Shown: positions 1 through 6,499, counted from the first letter of the stretch. The stretch is 6,630 nucleotides of DNA from an uncultured Lachnospiraceae bacterium (GCA_945643825.1 CALZEZ010000081.1:1-6630), one strand, 5' to 3'. Notes: generated by a model from the letters alone, not told the origin. Made by a program: numbers and translations.

Positions 1-3000
1 ATGTATCAGCTCCAGCATTTCTCCGGTCAGGAACCAGCCCTCACCGGTCTGATTTCCGATATTAACAATCGGTTTTGCATTTTCGACTGTTTCATAGATT
101 GAATTGGGAGGTATAAAATTCTTGCTTTCTTTTAATGCCTTCGTTGCACTGCCTCTTAGGAACTCTAACGCCCAGATGCCAAGGCGGCACAAGGAGGCTG
201 TTTTTTTGCTGGTACCAAGATATTCTGCTTTGTAAATCTGATTATAGAAGCAATAGAGCATAAAGTCGAGTAAATCAGGCACAACAGCTTCGGCACCTTC
301 TGATTCGAGGAGATTTACCAGATAATTATTTGCGGCAGGAGCGTATTTGACAAGAATTTCACCGACGATTCCAACCTTTGGCTTTTTTACATCTCTAATC
401 GCAATTGCATCAAAATCATGAATCATTTCCCGACACATCTTCTTAAATTTGTGGAAGCTCATATGCTTAGCAGAGACAAATTCCTGACATCTGGGAAGCC
501 ATCTCTGATGAACCTCTTCAACAGAACCGGGTACTAACTCATAAGGACGCATATGGTAAACACAGCGCATGAAAATGTCTCCGAAGACAGCACCATAAGC
601 GGCACGTGTTAGTAAATTTAAATCCAGTTTAAAGCCGGAATTTGCCTCCAGTTTGCTTAAGTTGACGGATATAACAGGAACCTGCTCCATACCGGCTTTT
701 TTGAGTGCACGCCGGATAAATCCTACATAGTTTGTAGCGCGGCATCCACCACCGGTCTGCGACATAACAACGGCTGTCTTGTTCAAATCGTATTTACCGG
801 AATGAAGCGCATCCATGATCTGGCCGACAACCAGTAGAGAAGGATAGCAGGCATCATTATTTACATATTTTAAGCCCATATCGATAGCTGCACGATTATC
901 GTTGCCAAGAACCTGGAAGTTGTAGCCGCAGGCTTTGAAAGCTGATTCCAATACTTCAAAGTGAATGGGAGACATCTGGGGGCACAGAATTGTGTAGCCG
1001 TCCAAGCGCATTTTTTCAGTAAACTCCACACGTTTATTTGCACAGGAACGTACCGTGGCTTTTTTTTGCCGTATTTCCCTTACGTGGACAGCTGAAATCA
1101 AGGAGCGGATACGGATACGTGCGGCACCGAGATTATTAACCTCGTCTATCTTTAAACAGGTATAAATCTTGTCTGACCCGGTCAGGATATCATTCACCTG
1201 GTCGGTTGTGACGGCATCAAGTCCACATCCAAAGGAGTTAAGCTGGATGAGCTCAAGATCATCTCTGGTGCGCACAAAGCTTGCAGCGGCATAAAGACGT
1301 GAGTGATACATCCATTGATCCGATACAATCAAAGGCCGCTCCGGTTTTGCCAGATGCGAAACAGAGTCCTCGGTTAAAACGGCGATACCATAGGAGGTGA
1401 TGAGCTCTGGGATTCCGTGATTTATTTCAGGATCCAAATGGTAAGGGCGGCCGGCAAGGACGATGCCCTTAGTACCGGTTTTGGTCATATATTCCAGTAC
1501 CTCTTCTCCTTTTTTCTGCGTATCTGTTCGAACCTGCTCCAGTTCATTCCATGCATGATCTACGGCAGCCTCGATTTCAGAGGCCGGAATTTCTTTAAAT
1601 TCCTTTTTCAGAGCGTCTGCAATGGTTTTGGTAGAGGCAAAGGACATGAACGGGTTGCGGAATACGACCTCTCCTTTGCTTATTTCCTCCATGTTATTTT
1701 TTATATTTTCCGAATAGGAGGTTACAATCGGACAGTTGTAGTGGTTACTGGCATCTTCAAATTCCTTGCGCTCATAGAAAATGGCAGGGTAGAAGATGAA
1801 ATCGGGATGCTGCTTGATAAGCCATGCAACGTGACCATGCGCTAATTTAGCCGGATAGCATTCCGATTCACTCGGAATAGACTCAATGCCAAGCTCATAG
1901 GTTTTATGGGTAGAGCTGGGTGAAAGAATCACGCGATATCCCAGATCTGTAAAGAAAGTATGCCAGAAGGGATAATTCTCGTACAGATTTAAGACGCGCG
2001 GAATACCAACAGTTCCCCGGTAGGCAGCTTCTGGTGAAAGTGATTCATAGGAGAACAGTCGGTTCAATTTATAGTCAAATAAGTTTGGAATCTGTCTTTC
2101 GTTCTTTTGTTTTCCAATGCCTTTTTCACACCGATTTCCGGAGATATATTTTCTTCCGTCGTTGAAGGTATTGATGGTAAGACGGCAATGATTGGTACAT
2201 CCCTGACATTTGGTCATGGAGGAGGTATATTGCATGGCATTGATTTTCTCTATGGTCAGCATCGTGCTTTCATGAGAAGGATTCTCGGCAAAGCGCTCGC
2301 GTGCGATTAATGCGGCTCCGAAAGCACCCATGATACCTGCAATATCAGGTCTCACTGCCTCACAACCAGCGATTTTCTCAAAGCTTCTCAAAACCGCATT
2401 GTTATAGAAGGTACCGCCTTGAACCACGACGTTTTTTCCTAAAGAGGAGGCATCGGAAACCTTAATGACCTTAAACAATGCATTTTTTATGACGGAATAG
2501 GCCAGACCGGCAGAAATATCTGCAACAGAGGCACCTTCCTTCTGTGCCTGTTTTACTTTAGAGTTCATGAATACAGTGCATCGGGTACCAAGATCAATGG
2601 GATGTTCAGCAAAAAGGGCGGCTGACGCAAAATCCTGAACCGAATAATTCAAGGACTTAGCGAAGGTTTCAATAAACGACCCGCAACCGGAAGAGCATGC
2701 TTCATTGAGCTGGACAGAATCTACAGTCTGGTTCTTGATCTTAATGCATTTCATGTCCTGTCCGCCAATATCCAGAATACAGTCTACATCAGGATTGAAG
2801 AACGCAGCTGCATAATAGTGAGCAACCGTTTCAACCTCTCCGTCATCCAGTAAAAAAGCAGCTTTCATCAGCGCCTCGCCATAACCGGTAGAGCAGGAGC
2901 GAACAATGTGAGCGCTTTCGGGAAGCAGGGAATAAATCTCCTGAACAGCTTTGATGGCAGTATGTAAGGGGCTTCCGTTATTATTACTATAGAAGGAGTA

Positions 3001-4032
3001 TAGTAAATCACCAGCTTCACTGACCAGTGCAACCTTTGTTGTGGTTGATCCGGCATCAATTCCCAGATAACAGTTACCCTGATAGGAGGATAATTCAGCT
3101 GTTTTTACATGATGGGAGTTGTGCCTTGCGAGGAATGCATCATAGTCCTGCTTGTCCGCAAAAAGTGGTTCCAGTCGTTCCACCTCAAATTCCATTTTGA
3201 TGTCGTGTGAAAGCTTGTCAACCATTTCCTGCATGGTGTAGAAAGTCGCATCCTTTGCACTCAGGGCAGAGCCGATTGCGGCAAAAAGATGTGAGTTTTC
3301 TGTTTCGATAACGTGCTCTTCATCAAGCTTCAAGGTGCGGATAAAGGCTGCCTTCAGCTCCGGAAGAAAATGAAGGGGGCCACCAAGAAACGCAACATGT
3401 CCCCGAATCGGTTTTCCACAGGCAAGACCGGAAATCGTCTGATTGACAACTGCCTGAAAAATGGAAGCAGCCAAATCTTCCTTTGTAGCTCCATCATTGA
3501 TTAGAGGTTGAATATCAGTTTTGGCGAAAACACCACATCTGGCAGCAATCGTGTATAGAGAATGGTAGTCTCTTGCATACTCATTGAGACCGGAAGCATC
3601 CGTCTGAAGAAGAGAAGCCATTTGGTCAATGAAGGAGCCGGTACCACCGGCGCAGATGCCGTTCATGCGCTGCTCTACATTGCCACCTTCAAAATAAATG
3701 ATTTTTGCATCTTCGCCGCCAAGTTCAATAGCGACATCGGTTTGGGGAGCGAGCTCACGCAGGGAGGTAGATACCGCGATAACCTCCTGCACAAATGGAA
3801 TCTGCAGGTGATTGGCGAGAGTAAGACCGCCGGAACCTGTGATCATGGGATGTACGATACAGTCTCCGGTGAGCTGATATGCTTTCTGGAGCAGATGAGA
3901 CAAGGTCTCCTGTATATTTGCAAAATGTCTTTCATAATCGGAAAAGAGAATGGAATGATTTGCATCCAAAATGGCTATTTTAACAGTAGTAGAGCCGATA
4001 TCAATTCCAAGAGTATAAGTCTTCTCGTTCAT
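1..4032 (-). CDS. Fused acyl-CoA dehydratase activase / 2-hydroxyacyl-CoA dehydratase-like protein (C-terminus cut by the window edge)
   Basis: The frame is open without a stop for 1344 codons from the ATG at 4032 down to base 1. An AAAGGA ribosome site lies 7 nt upstream of the start. Domain 1 (about residues 7-255) is a BadF/BcrA/HgdC-type ATPase with the phosphate-binding motif GIDIGSTTVK (9-18), GGEDAK, and cluster cysteines C127 (CAGGTGSF) and C166 (ARCGVFAK). Domain 2 (about 322-575) repeats this fold with GIDAGSTTTK (324-333), GGQDMK, C446 and C485. A CxxCxxxC set (609, 612, 616) plus C635 follows. Next come a DUF2229 region (about 665-885, with the SECYPAK motif at C725) and an HgdB-like region with C1017, C1062 and C1097. 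Related fused proteins are about 1400 residues or slightly more, so some 60-90 residues are probably missing at the left. The family uses ATP hydrolysis to push an electron from a [4Fe-4S] activase to a second Fe-S protein. The substrate here is unknown, and no dehydratase subunit or CoA-transferase gene is adjacent. It is probably cytoplasmic and oxygen-sensitive. Confidence 0.93.
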   Translation of the reverse strand, partial: MNEKTYTLGIDIGSTTVKIAILDANHSILFSDYERHFANIQETLSHLLQKAYQLTGDCIVHPMITGSGGLTLANHLQIPFVQEVIAVSTSLRELAPQTDVAIELGGEDAKIIYFEGGNVEQRMNGICAGGTGSFIDQMASLLQTDASGLNEYARDYHSLYTIAARCGVFAKTDIQPLINDGATKEDLAASIFQAVVNQTISGLACGKPIRGHVAFLGGPLHFLPELKAAFIRTLKLDEEHVIETENSHLFAAIGSALSAKDATFYTMQEMVDKLSHDIKMEFEVERLEPLFADKQDYDAFLARHNSHHVKTAELSSYQGNCYLGIDAGSTTTKVALVSEAGDLLYSFYSNNNGSPLHTAIKAVQEIYSLLPESAHIVRSCSTGYGEALMKAAFLLDDGEVETVAHYYAAAFFNPDVDCILDIGGQDMKCIKIKNQTVDSVQLNEACSSGCGSFIETFAKSLNYSVQDFASAALFAEHPIDLGTRCTVFMNSKVKQAQKEGASVADISAGLAYSVIKNALFKVIKVSDASSLGKNVVVQGGTFYNNAVLRSFEKIAGCEAVRPDIAGIMGAFGAALIARERFAENPSHESTMLTIEKINAMQYTSSMTKCQGCTNHCRLTINTFNDGRKYISGNRCEKGIGKQKNERQIPNLFDYKLNRLFSYESLSPEAAYRGTVGIPRVLNLYENYPFWHTFFTDLGYRVILSPSSTHKTYELGIESIPSESECYPAKLAHGHVAWLIKQHPDFIFYPAIFYERKEFEDASNHYNCPIVTSYSENIKNNMEEISKGEVVFRNPFMSFASTKTIADALKKEFKEIPASEIEAAVDHAWNELEQVRTDTQKKGEEVLEYMTKTGTKGIVLAGRPYHLDPEINHGIPELITSYGIAVLTEDSVSHLAKPERPLIVSDQWMYHSRLYAAASFVRTRDDLELIQLNSFGCGLDAVTTDQVNDILTGSDKIYTCLKIDEVNNLGAARIRIRSLISAVHVREIRQKKATVRSCANKRVEFTEKMRLDGYTILCPQMSPIHFEVLESAFKACGYNFQVLGNDNRAAIDMGLKYVNNDACYPSLLVVGQIMDALHSGKYDLNKTAVVMSQTGGGCRATNYVGFIRRALKKAGMEQVPVISVNLSKLEANSGFKLDLNLLTRAAYGAVFGDIFMRCVYHMRPYELVPGSVEEVHQRWLPRCQEFVSAKHMSFHKFKKMCREMIHDFDAIAIRDVKKPKVGIVGEILVKYAPAANNYLVNLLESEGAEAVVPDLLDFMLYCFYNQIYKAEYLGTSKKTASLCRLGIWALEFLRGSATKALKESKNFIPPNSIYETVENAKPIVNIGNQTGEGWFLTGEMLELIH

Positions 4033-4086
4033 TGTCAGATCCTTTCTAAAACCACAGTAGTCTCTGCTTTTTTGACAGTCCAAATT

Positions 4087-4115
4087 ATTATACGACAGCA
4101 TATTTTAAAATGCAA
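4087..4115 (-). promoter_or_regulatory. Probable sigma-A promoter of the leftward activase/dehydratase-like gene
   Basis: Read on the minus strand, a perfect TATAAT (4092-4087) lies 17 bp downstream of TTGCAT (4115-4110), which matches the TTGACA consensus only in its first three bases. The predicted transcription start near 4080 gives a leader of about 48 nt before the ATG at 4032. The perfect -10 and ideal spacing carry the call; the -35 is weak. Confidence 0.6.
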
Positions 4116-4139
4116 TTTTTTACTTCTAAACTTTTTCTA

Positions 4140-4165
4140 AATTGTAAGCGGCTCGGTTTACAATT
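4140..4165. promoter_or_regulatory. Inverted repeat in the divergent promoter region, possible operator
   Basis: Perfect 8-bp arms AATTGTAA (4140-4147) and TTACAATT (4158-4165) flank a GC-rich 10-nt centre. The right arm overlaps the -35 hexamer TTTACA of the rightward promoter, so a protein bound here would be placed to control that operon. The hexamer TTCTAAA also occurs just to the left at 4124-4130 and 4135-4141, 11 bp apart. I do not recognise a known regulator for the repeat. Confidence 0.4.
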
Positions 4166-4185
4166 AATTATCACAATGGTAAAAT
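4157..4185 (+). promoter_or_regulatory. Sigma-A promoter of the rhomboid-like / sigma-like operon
   Basis: TTTACA (4157-4162) and TAAAAT (4180-4185) are separated by exactly 17 bp. Each hexamer matches consensus at five of six positions, and a TGG immediately before the -10 gives an extended -10. The predicted start lies near 4192, leaving a leader of about 24 nt that carries AGGAG at 4205-4209, 6 nt before the ATG at 4216. Confidence 0.72.
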
Positions 4186-4215
4186 GGTAAGTACTTTCAC
4201 GAATAGGAGACGACT

Positions 4216-5091
4216 ATGAGCTGGTTTGAACGTAAATTCGGAAAATATGCGATTCCCAATATATCCTTATTATTAATATTGTGTTATGGCTGTGGATATG
4301 TCATTCAGTTTATCAATGCAAGCTTTTTACAGTATCTGACATTGAATCCCTATGCTATTTTGCATGGTCAGATCTGGAGACTAGTGAGCTGGATTATTGT
4401 GCCACCCAGTCAGTCAAATATCTTTTTCGTCCTGATTACCCTTTATTTTTACTACTCCATTGGTAGTTCCCTGGAAAGAACCTGGGGAACCTATCGCTAT
4501 AACGTATATCTGTTTTCCGGCATGCTGTTTACAGTGCTTGGTAGCTTTGCAATGATGGCATATTTTTATATCCGTTATACGGTTATTCCGCCGGAATTCT
4601 TTTCCATAGCGGCGGGCTATTTCACCACGTACTATGTCAATATGTCCATTTTCCTGGCATTTGCCGCTACTTTTCCGGATGTTCAGGTTCTTCTTATGTT
4701 TATTCTGCCAATTAAGGTAAAGGTACTTGGTATTATATATGCCATCATGCTTGTGGCAGGCATGTTTACCGGTAATGTATGTGATCGATTTGCAATATGC
4801 GCATCACTGCTAAACTTTGTGGTGTTTTATCTGATGAGCAGGAATCGGTTTCATATGACACCGAAACAAATGAAGCGGCATATGGAGTATAAGCGGAAGG
4901 CAAGGCAGGCATCCAAGCGGTCTAATATGCAGTATCGGAGCGCAAACGGACAGATCAGCAAGCATAAATGTGCAATTTGCGGACGAACGGAGATGGATGA
5001 TGAGAATCTGGAATTTCGGTTTTGTTCGAAGTGTAATGGGAATTATGAGTACTGTCAGTATCATCTGTTTACTCATACTCATGTAAAATAG
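4216..5091 (+). CDS. Rhomboid-like membrane protein, probably non-catalytic, with C-terminal zinc ribbon
   Basis: A 291-residue membrane protein; the ATG follows AGGAG with 6-nt spacing. About six hydrophobic segments are visible, near residues 13-33, 56-84, 95-120, 132-152, 156-184 and 192-208. Rhomboid-like marks include a WR pair in the first loop (W54-R55), LERTWG (86-91) followed by a Gly-containing helix, and the PDVQVLLMFILPIK stretch (154-167). The catalytic GxSG serine motif expected in TM4 is replaced by NMSIFLAFA, and there is no histidine in the late membrane helices, so protease activity is unlikely. A Lys/Arg-rich linker (about 207-250) leads to a ribbon with C252-C255 and C270-C273, followed by C280, H283, H287 and H289, suited to bind one or two zinc ions. 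By the positive-inside rule this tail should be cytoplasmic. It is the first gene of a three-gene operon. Scaffold or substrate-binding roles, as in iRhom/Derlin-type proteins, are inference. Confidence 0.85.
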   Translation: MSWFERKFGKYAIPNISLLLILCYGCGYVIQFINASFLQYLTLNPYAILHGQIWRLVSWIIVPPSQSNIFFVLITLYFYYSIGSSLERTWGTYRYNVYLFSGMLFTVLGSFAMMAYFYIRYTVIPPEFFSIAAGYFTTYYVNMSIFLAFAATFPDVQVLLMFILPIKVKVLGIIYAIMLVAGMFTGNVCDRFAICASLLNFVVFYLMSRNRFHMTPKQMKRHMEYKRKARQASKRSNMQYRSANGQISKHKCAICGRTEMDDENLEFRFCSKCNGNYEYCQYHLFTHTHVK

Positions 5092-5108
5092 AAGGAAGGG
5101 CGTTTTTC

Positions 5109-5858
5109 ATGAAGGCAGAAACATTATTTGCAGAAAAGCTGCAGGAAATCGTGCAGATTGCGTCAAAACAGGGAAACTGTGTTGCAAAAGAGCAGGTATG
5201 GGAAACAATGCAGGATTGCCGGCTGAGTGAGGAACAAATGGAGCTAGTCTTTTCCTATCTGGTTTCCCATAAGATAGGACTTCGTGAACCGGTAGATGTG
5301 GATCACTATCTGTCCGACCAGGAAATGAATTATCTGGAGCAATATGAACTTGAATTACGGGAGCTTCCTGAGTATTCGCAAGGCGAAAGAGAAGGGATCA
5401 CTCTGTCGGCTATGGCAGGCGACAAATCAGCACAGGCACGTCTCATAGAAATGTATCTTCCTGATGTGATTCAGATTGCAAAGCTGTATACCGGTCAAGG
5501 AGTTTTCCTGGAGGATCTGATTGGAGAGGGTAATGTGGCATTAGCAATGGGAGTGACAATGTTAGGGGCGCTTGAAAATGCCGAGGAGGCGCAGGGCATG
5601 CTCACTAAGCTGGTGATGGATGCGATGGAGGAGTTAATTACAGAAGATTTTGAAGAACAGAGAAAGGATGAGAAGCTCGCAGACAAAGTGAATAAGGTGG
5701 CAGATGCGGCAGGTGAGCTTGCGGCAACACTCGGCAGGAATGTGACGCCGGATGAGCTTTCACAGGAAACAGGAATTTCTTTGAAGCAGATTAGGGAAGC
5801 AGTTAGATTAAGTGCTGATAAAATAGAGAAGATTGACGAAAGAGCTGATCAGATATAG
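5109..5858 (+). CDS. Truncated sigma-70-like protein lacking regions 2.3-2.4 and 4
   Basis: A 249-residue acidic protein that starts at an ATG with GAAGGAAGGG (5091-5100) just upstream, 17 nt after the stop of the rhomboid-like gene. Residues 1-60 resemble the sigma region 1.1 helical fold. Residues about 72-125 resemble region 1.2 leading into 2.1 (AQARLIEMYLPDVIQIAK), and region 2.2 is clear as DLIGEGNVAL (136-145), compared with DLIQEGNIGL in primary sigma factors. The aromatic, basic region 2.3-2.4 that melts and reads the -10 element is absent, replaced by an acidic helix (about 150-190). Residues about 196-242 fit region 3 (LAATLGRNVTPDELSQETGIS). There is no region 4 helix-turn-helix. 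Region 2.2 is the part of sigma that contacts the RNA polymerase beta-prime coiled coil, so polymerase binding without promoter recognition is possible. A decoy or anti-sigma role is inference. The reading frame is intact, which argues against simple decay. Confidence 0.82.
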   Translation: MKAETLFAEKLQEIVQIASKQGNCVAKEQVWETMQDCRLSEEQMELVFSYLVSHKIGLREPVDVDHYLSDQEMNYLEQYELELRELPEYSQGEREGITLSAMAGDKSAQARLIEMYLPDVIQIAKLYTGQGVFLEDLIGEGNVALAMGVTMLGALENAEEAQGMLTKLVMDAMEELITEDFEEQRKDEKLADKVNKVADAAGELAATLGRNVTPDELSQETGISLKQIREAVRLSADKIEKIDERADQI

Positions 5859-5862
5859 GCAG

Positions 5863-6288
5863 ATGAAAAGGATGGTATATGAGGATTATAAATATGTAAT
5901 GACGGATACTTCGAGTATCTATCTTGGAGCAAAATACTCCTACGAAGAGATTTTGAAAAGCAGCGAAGTACCTTTTAAGTTCCAGGCGGTTGTGGAGCAT
6001 TATATCTCGAAGGATACTGCACCGGAAACCACACTTGAGAGTCATTTCTTCTATATGACCAGGGACAGCTTTTCCTACAAAACCTATGAGAAGCTTAAAG
6101 CACGGGTAAAAGTATGTGAAATGACAGAGAAAAAGGGTCTCTTCGGAAGAGTAAAAAGACAGTATATCCAGAAGCTTTACCCACTGGAAGCATTTTGCGA
6201 TATCAACCTTGCGCAGAAGAAAATGCGTGGTATTGTGATACAGGAGATTGTGCTGTCGAAACTTGCGATGACATTTTTTGAGATATAA
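5863..6288 (+). CDS. Small soluble protein of unknown function, third gene of the operon
   Basis: About 141 residues from the ATG at 5863, which lies 4 nt after the upstream stop. No strong ribosome site is present: only the AGG of the overlapping TATAGG is near, so translation is probably coupled to the sigma-like gene. Alternative starts are the ATG at 5872 (138 residues, beginning MVYEDYKY) and a TTG at 5833 (151 residues, overlapping the upstream gene by 26 nt). I do not recognise the family. The protein has no signal peptide, membrane helix or metal motif. It is mixed in charge, with alternating hydrophobic stretches suggesting a mostly beta fold, and a basic segment KKGLFGRVKRQY in the second half. 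Tight spacing makes it a cotranscribed partner of the preceding two genes. Confidence 0.75.
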   Translation: MKRMVYEDYKYVMTDTSSIYLGAKYSYEEILKSSEVPFKFQAVVEHYISKDTAPETTLESHFFYMTRDSFSYKTYEKLKARVKVCEMTEKKGLFGRVKRQYIQKLYPLEAFCDINLAQKKMRGIVIQEIVLSKLAMTFFEI

Positions 6289-6300
6289 TGTAATTTATCC

Positions 6301-6329
6301 TTGCAAGGGGCAGAAAATTCTGATATGAT
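6301..6329 (+). promoter_or_regulatory. Extended -10 promoter for the intergenic small-RNA unit
   Basis: TTGCAA (6301-6306) and TATGAT (6324-6329) are 17 bp apart, with TGA directly before the -10 (extended -10). The promoter begins 12 nt after the stop of the preceding gene and points into a stretch with no gene before the terminator at 6391. A small dyad, CAGAA-AA-TTCTG (6311-6322), sits inside the spacer and could be an operator. Confidence 0.55.
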
Positions 6330-6335
6330 ACATTA

Positions 6336-6426
6336 AGTGATGAAGAGATACTTCATCATTAAACATTGGTAAAAATTCCCCTTTTACACTGAGCGGATGG
6401 ATTCTTCGGAATTTGTCCGCTCTTTT
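6336..6426 (+). ncRNA. Candidate small regulatory RNA, about 90 nt, with three hairpins
   Basis: The stretch between the extended -10 promoter and the terminator holds no plausible gene but folds throughout. Hairpin 1 pairs TGATGAAG (6338-6345) with CTTCATCA (6351-6358) around AGATA. Hairpin 2 pairs GTAAAA (6369-6374) with TTTTAC (6382-6387) and shows ATTCCCC in its loop. Hairpin 3 is the terminator. Exposed C-rich loops are known in Firmicutes regulatory RNAs (for example staphylococcal RsaE and its Bacillus relative RoxS), where they pair with Shine-Dalgarno sequences. I claim resemblance in architecture only, not homology. It could instead be a 3' UTR of the operon processed or read through to the same terminator. 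Confidence 0.45.
6391..6426 (+). terminator. Rho-independent terminator with UUCG tetraloop
   Basis: A 14-bp stem (6391-6404 with 6409-6422) starts with seven perfect pairs (GAGCGGA/TCCGCTC), continues through three G-U wobbles and four further pairs, and closes on the stable cUUCGg loop at 6405-6408. It is followed by TTTTAATT. It is directional: there is no U-run on the minus strand. It ends transcripts of both the upstream operon, which has no other terminator, and the candidate small RNA. Confidence 0.9.
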
Positions 6427-6456
6427 AATTGATATGAGGTAAAATTGGGAAAACTA

Positions 6457-6465
6457 TGATATAAT
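6457..6465 (+). promoter_or_regulatory. Extended -10 promoter of the M16C peptidase gene
   Basis: TGATATAAT is a perfect extended -10 (TGn plus TATAAT at 6460-6465). No -35 lies at normal spacing: TTGGGA at 6445 is too close and TTGATA at 6429 too far. The expected start near 6472 gives a leader of about 28 nt before the ATG at 6500. It lies just after the terminator, so the peptidase gene is a separate transcription unit. Confidence 0.6.
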
Positions 6466-6499
6466 ATACATCATCGTTTTAGAAAGGGAGTTATTTTTA

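Noticed and set aside
2868..3059. Minus-strand 63-codon frame inside the activase gene
   Set aside because: It is in another frame of the same strand, overlapping the second activase domain's GIDAGSTTTK coding region, and has no ribosome site.
4072..4077. Perfect TTGACA on the plus strand as a second promoter for the operon
   Set aside because: No -10 lies at 16-18 bp; the nearest TATTTT is about 23 bp away. The match lies in the leader of the divergent gene.
1417..4140. Several plus-strand open frames (1417-1845, 2107-2310, 3313-3504, 3562-4140) opposite the long leftward gene
   Set aside because: They lie antisense to a 1344-codon frame with clear domain motifs, have no ribosome sites or recognisable domains, and the last one runs through the promoter region. 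They are shadows of the real gene.
4142..4163. Resemblance of GGTTTACAA with TTGTAA to a BirA (biotin repressor) operator
   Set aside because: One half-site matches well but the other diverges after TTGTAA, and the total span of 22 bp is much shorter than the long spacer BirA sites use. No biotin gene is nearby.
4281..4466. Plus-strand 61-codon frame, and the minus-strand frames at 4810-5082, 5495-5686 and 5803-6045
   Set aside because: They overlap the well-supported operon genes in other frames and show low-complexity or composition-driven sequence without start signals.
6284..6289. TATAAT overlapping the stop codon of the third operon gene as a promoter
   Set aside because: The only -35-like hexamer, TTGCGA at 6263, is 15 bp away and no TGn precedes the hexamer. 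The promoter at 6301-6329 is better.
6397..6432. Eleven-codon frame starting at ATG 6397 within the terminator
   Set aside because: It is built almost entirely from the terminator stem and U-run and has no ribosome site at usable distance.
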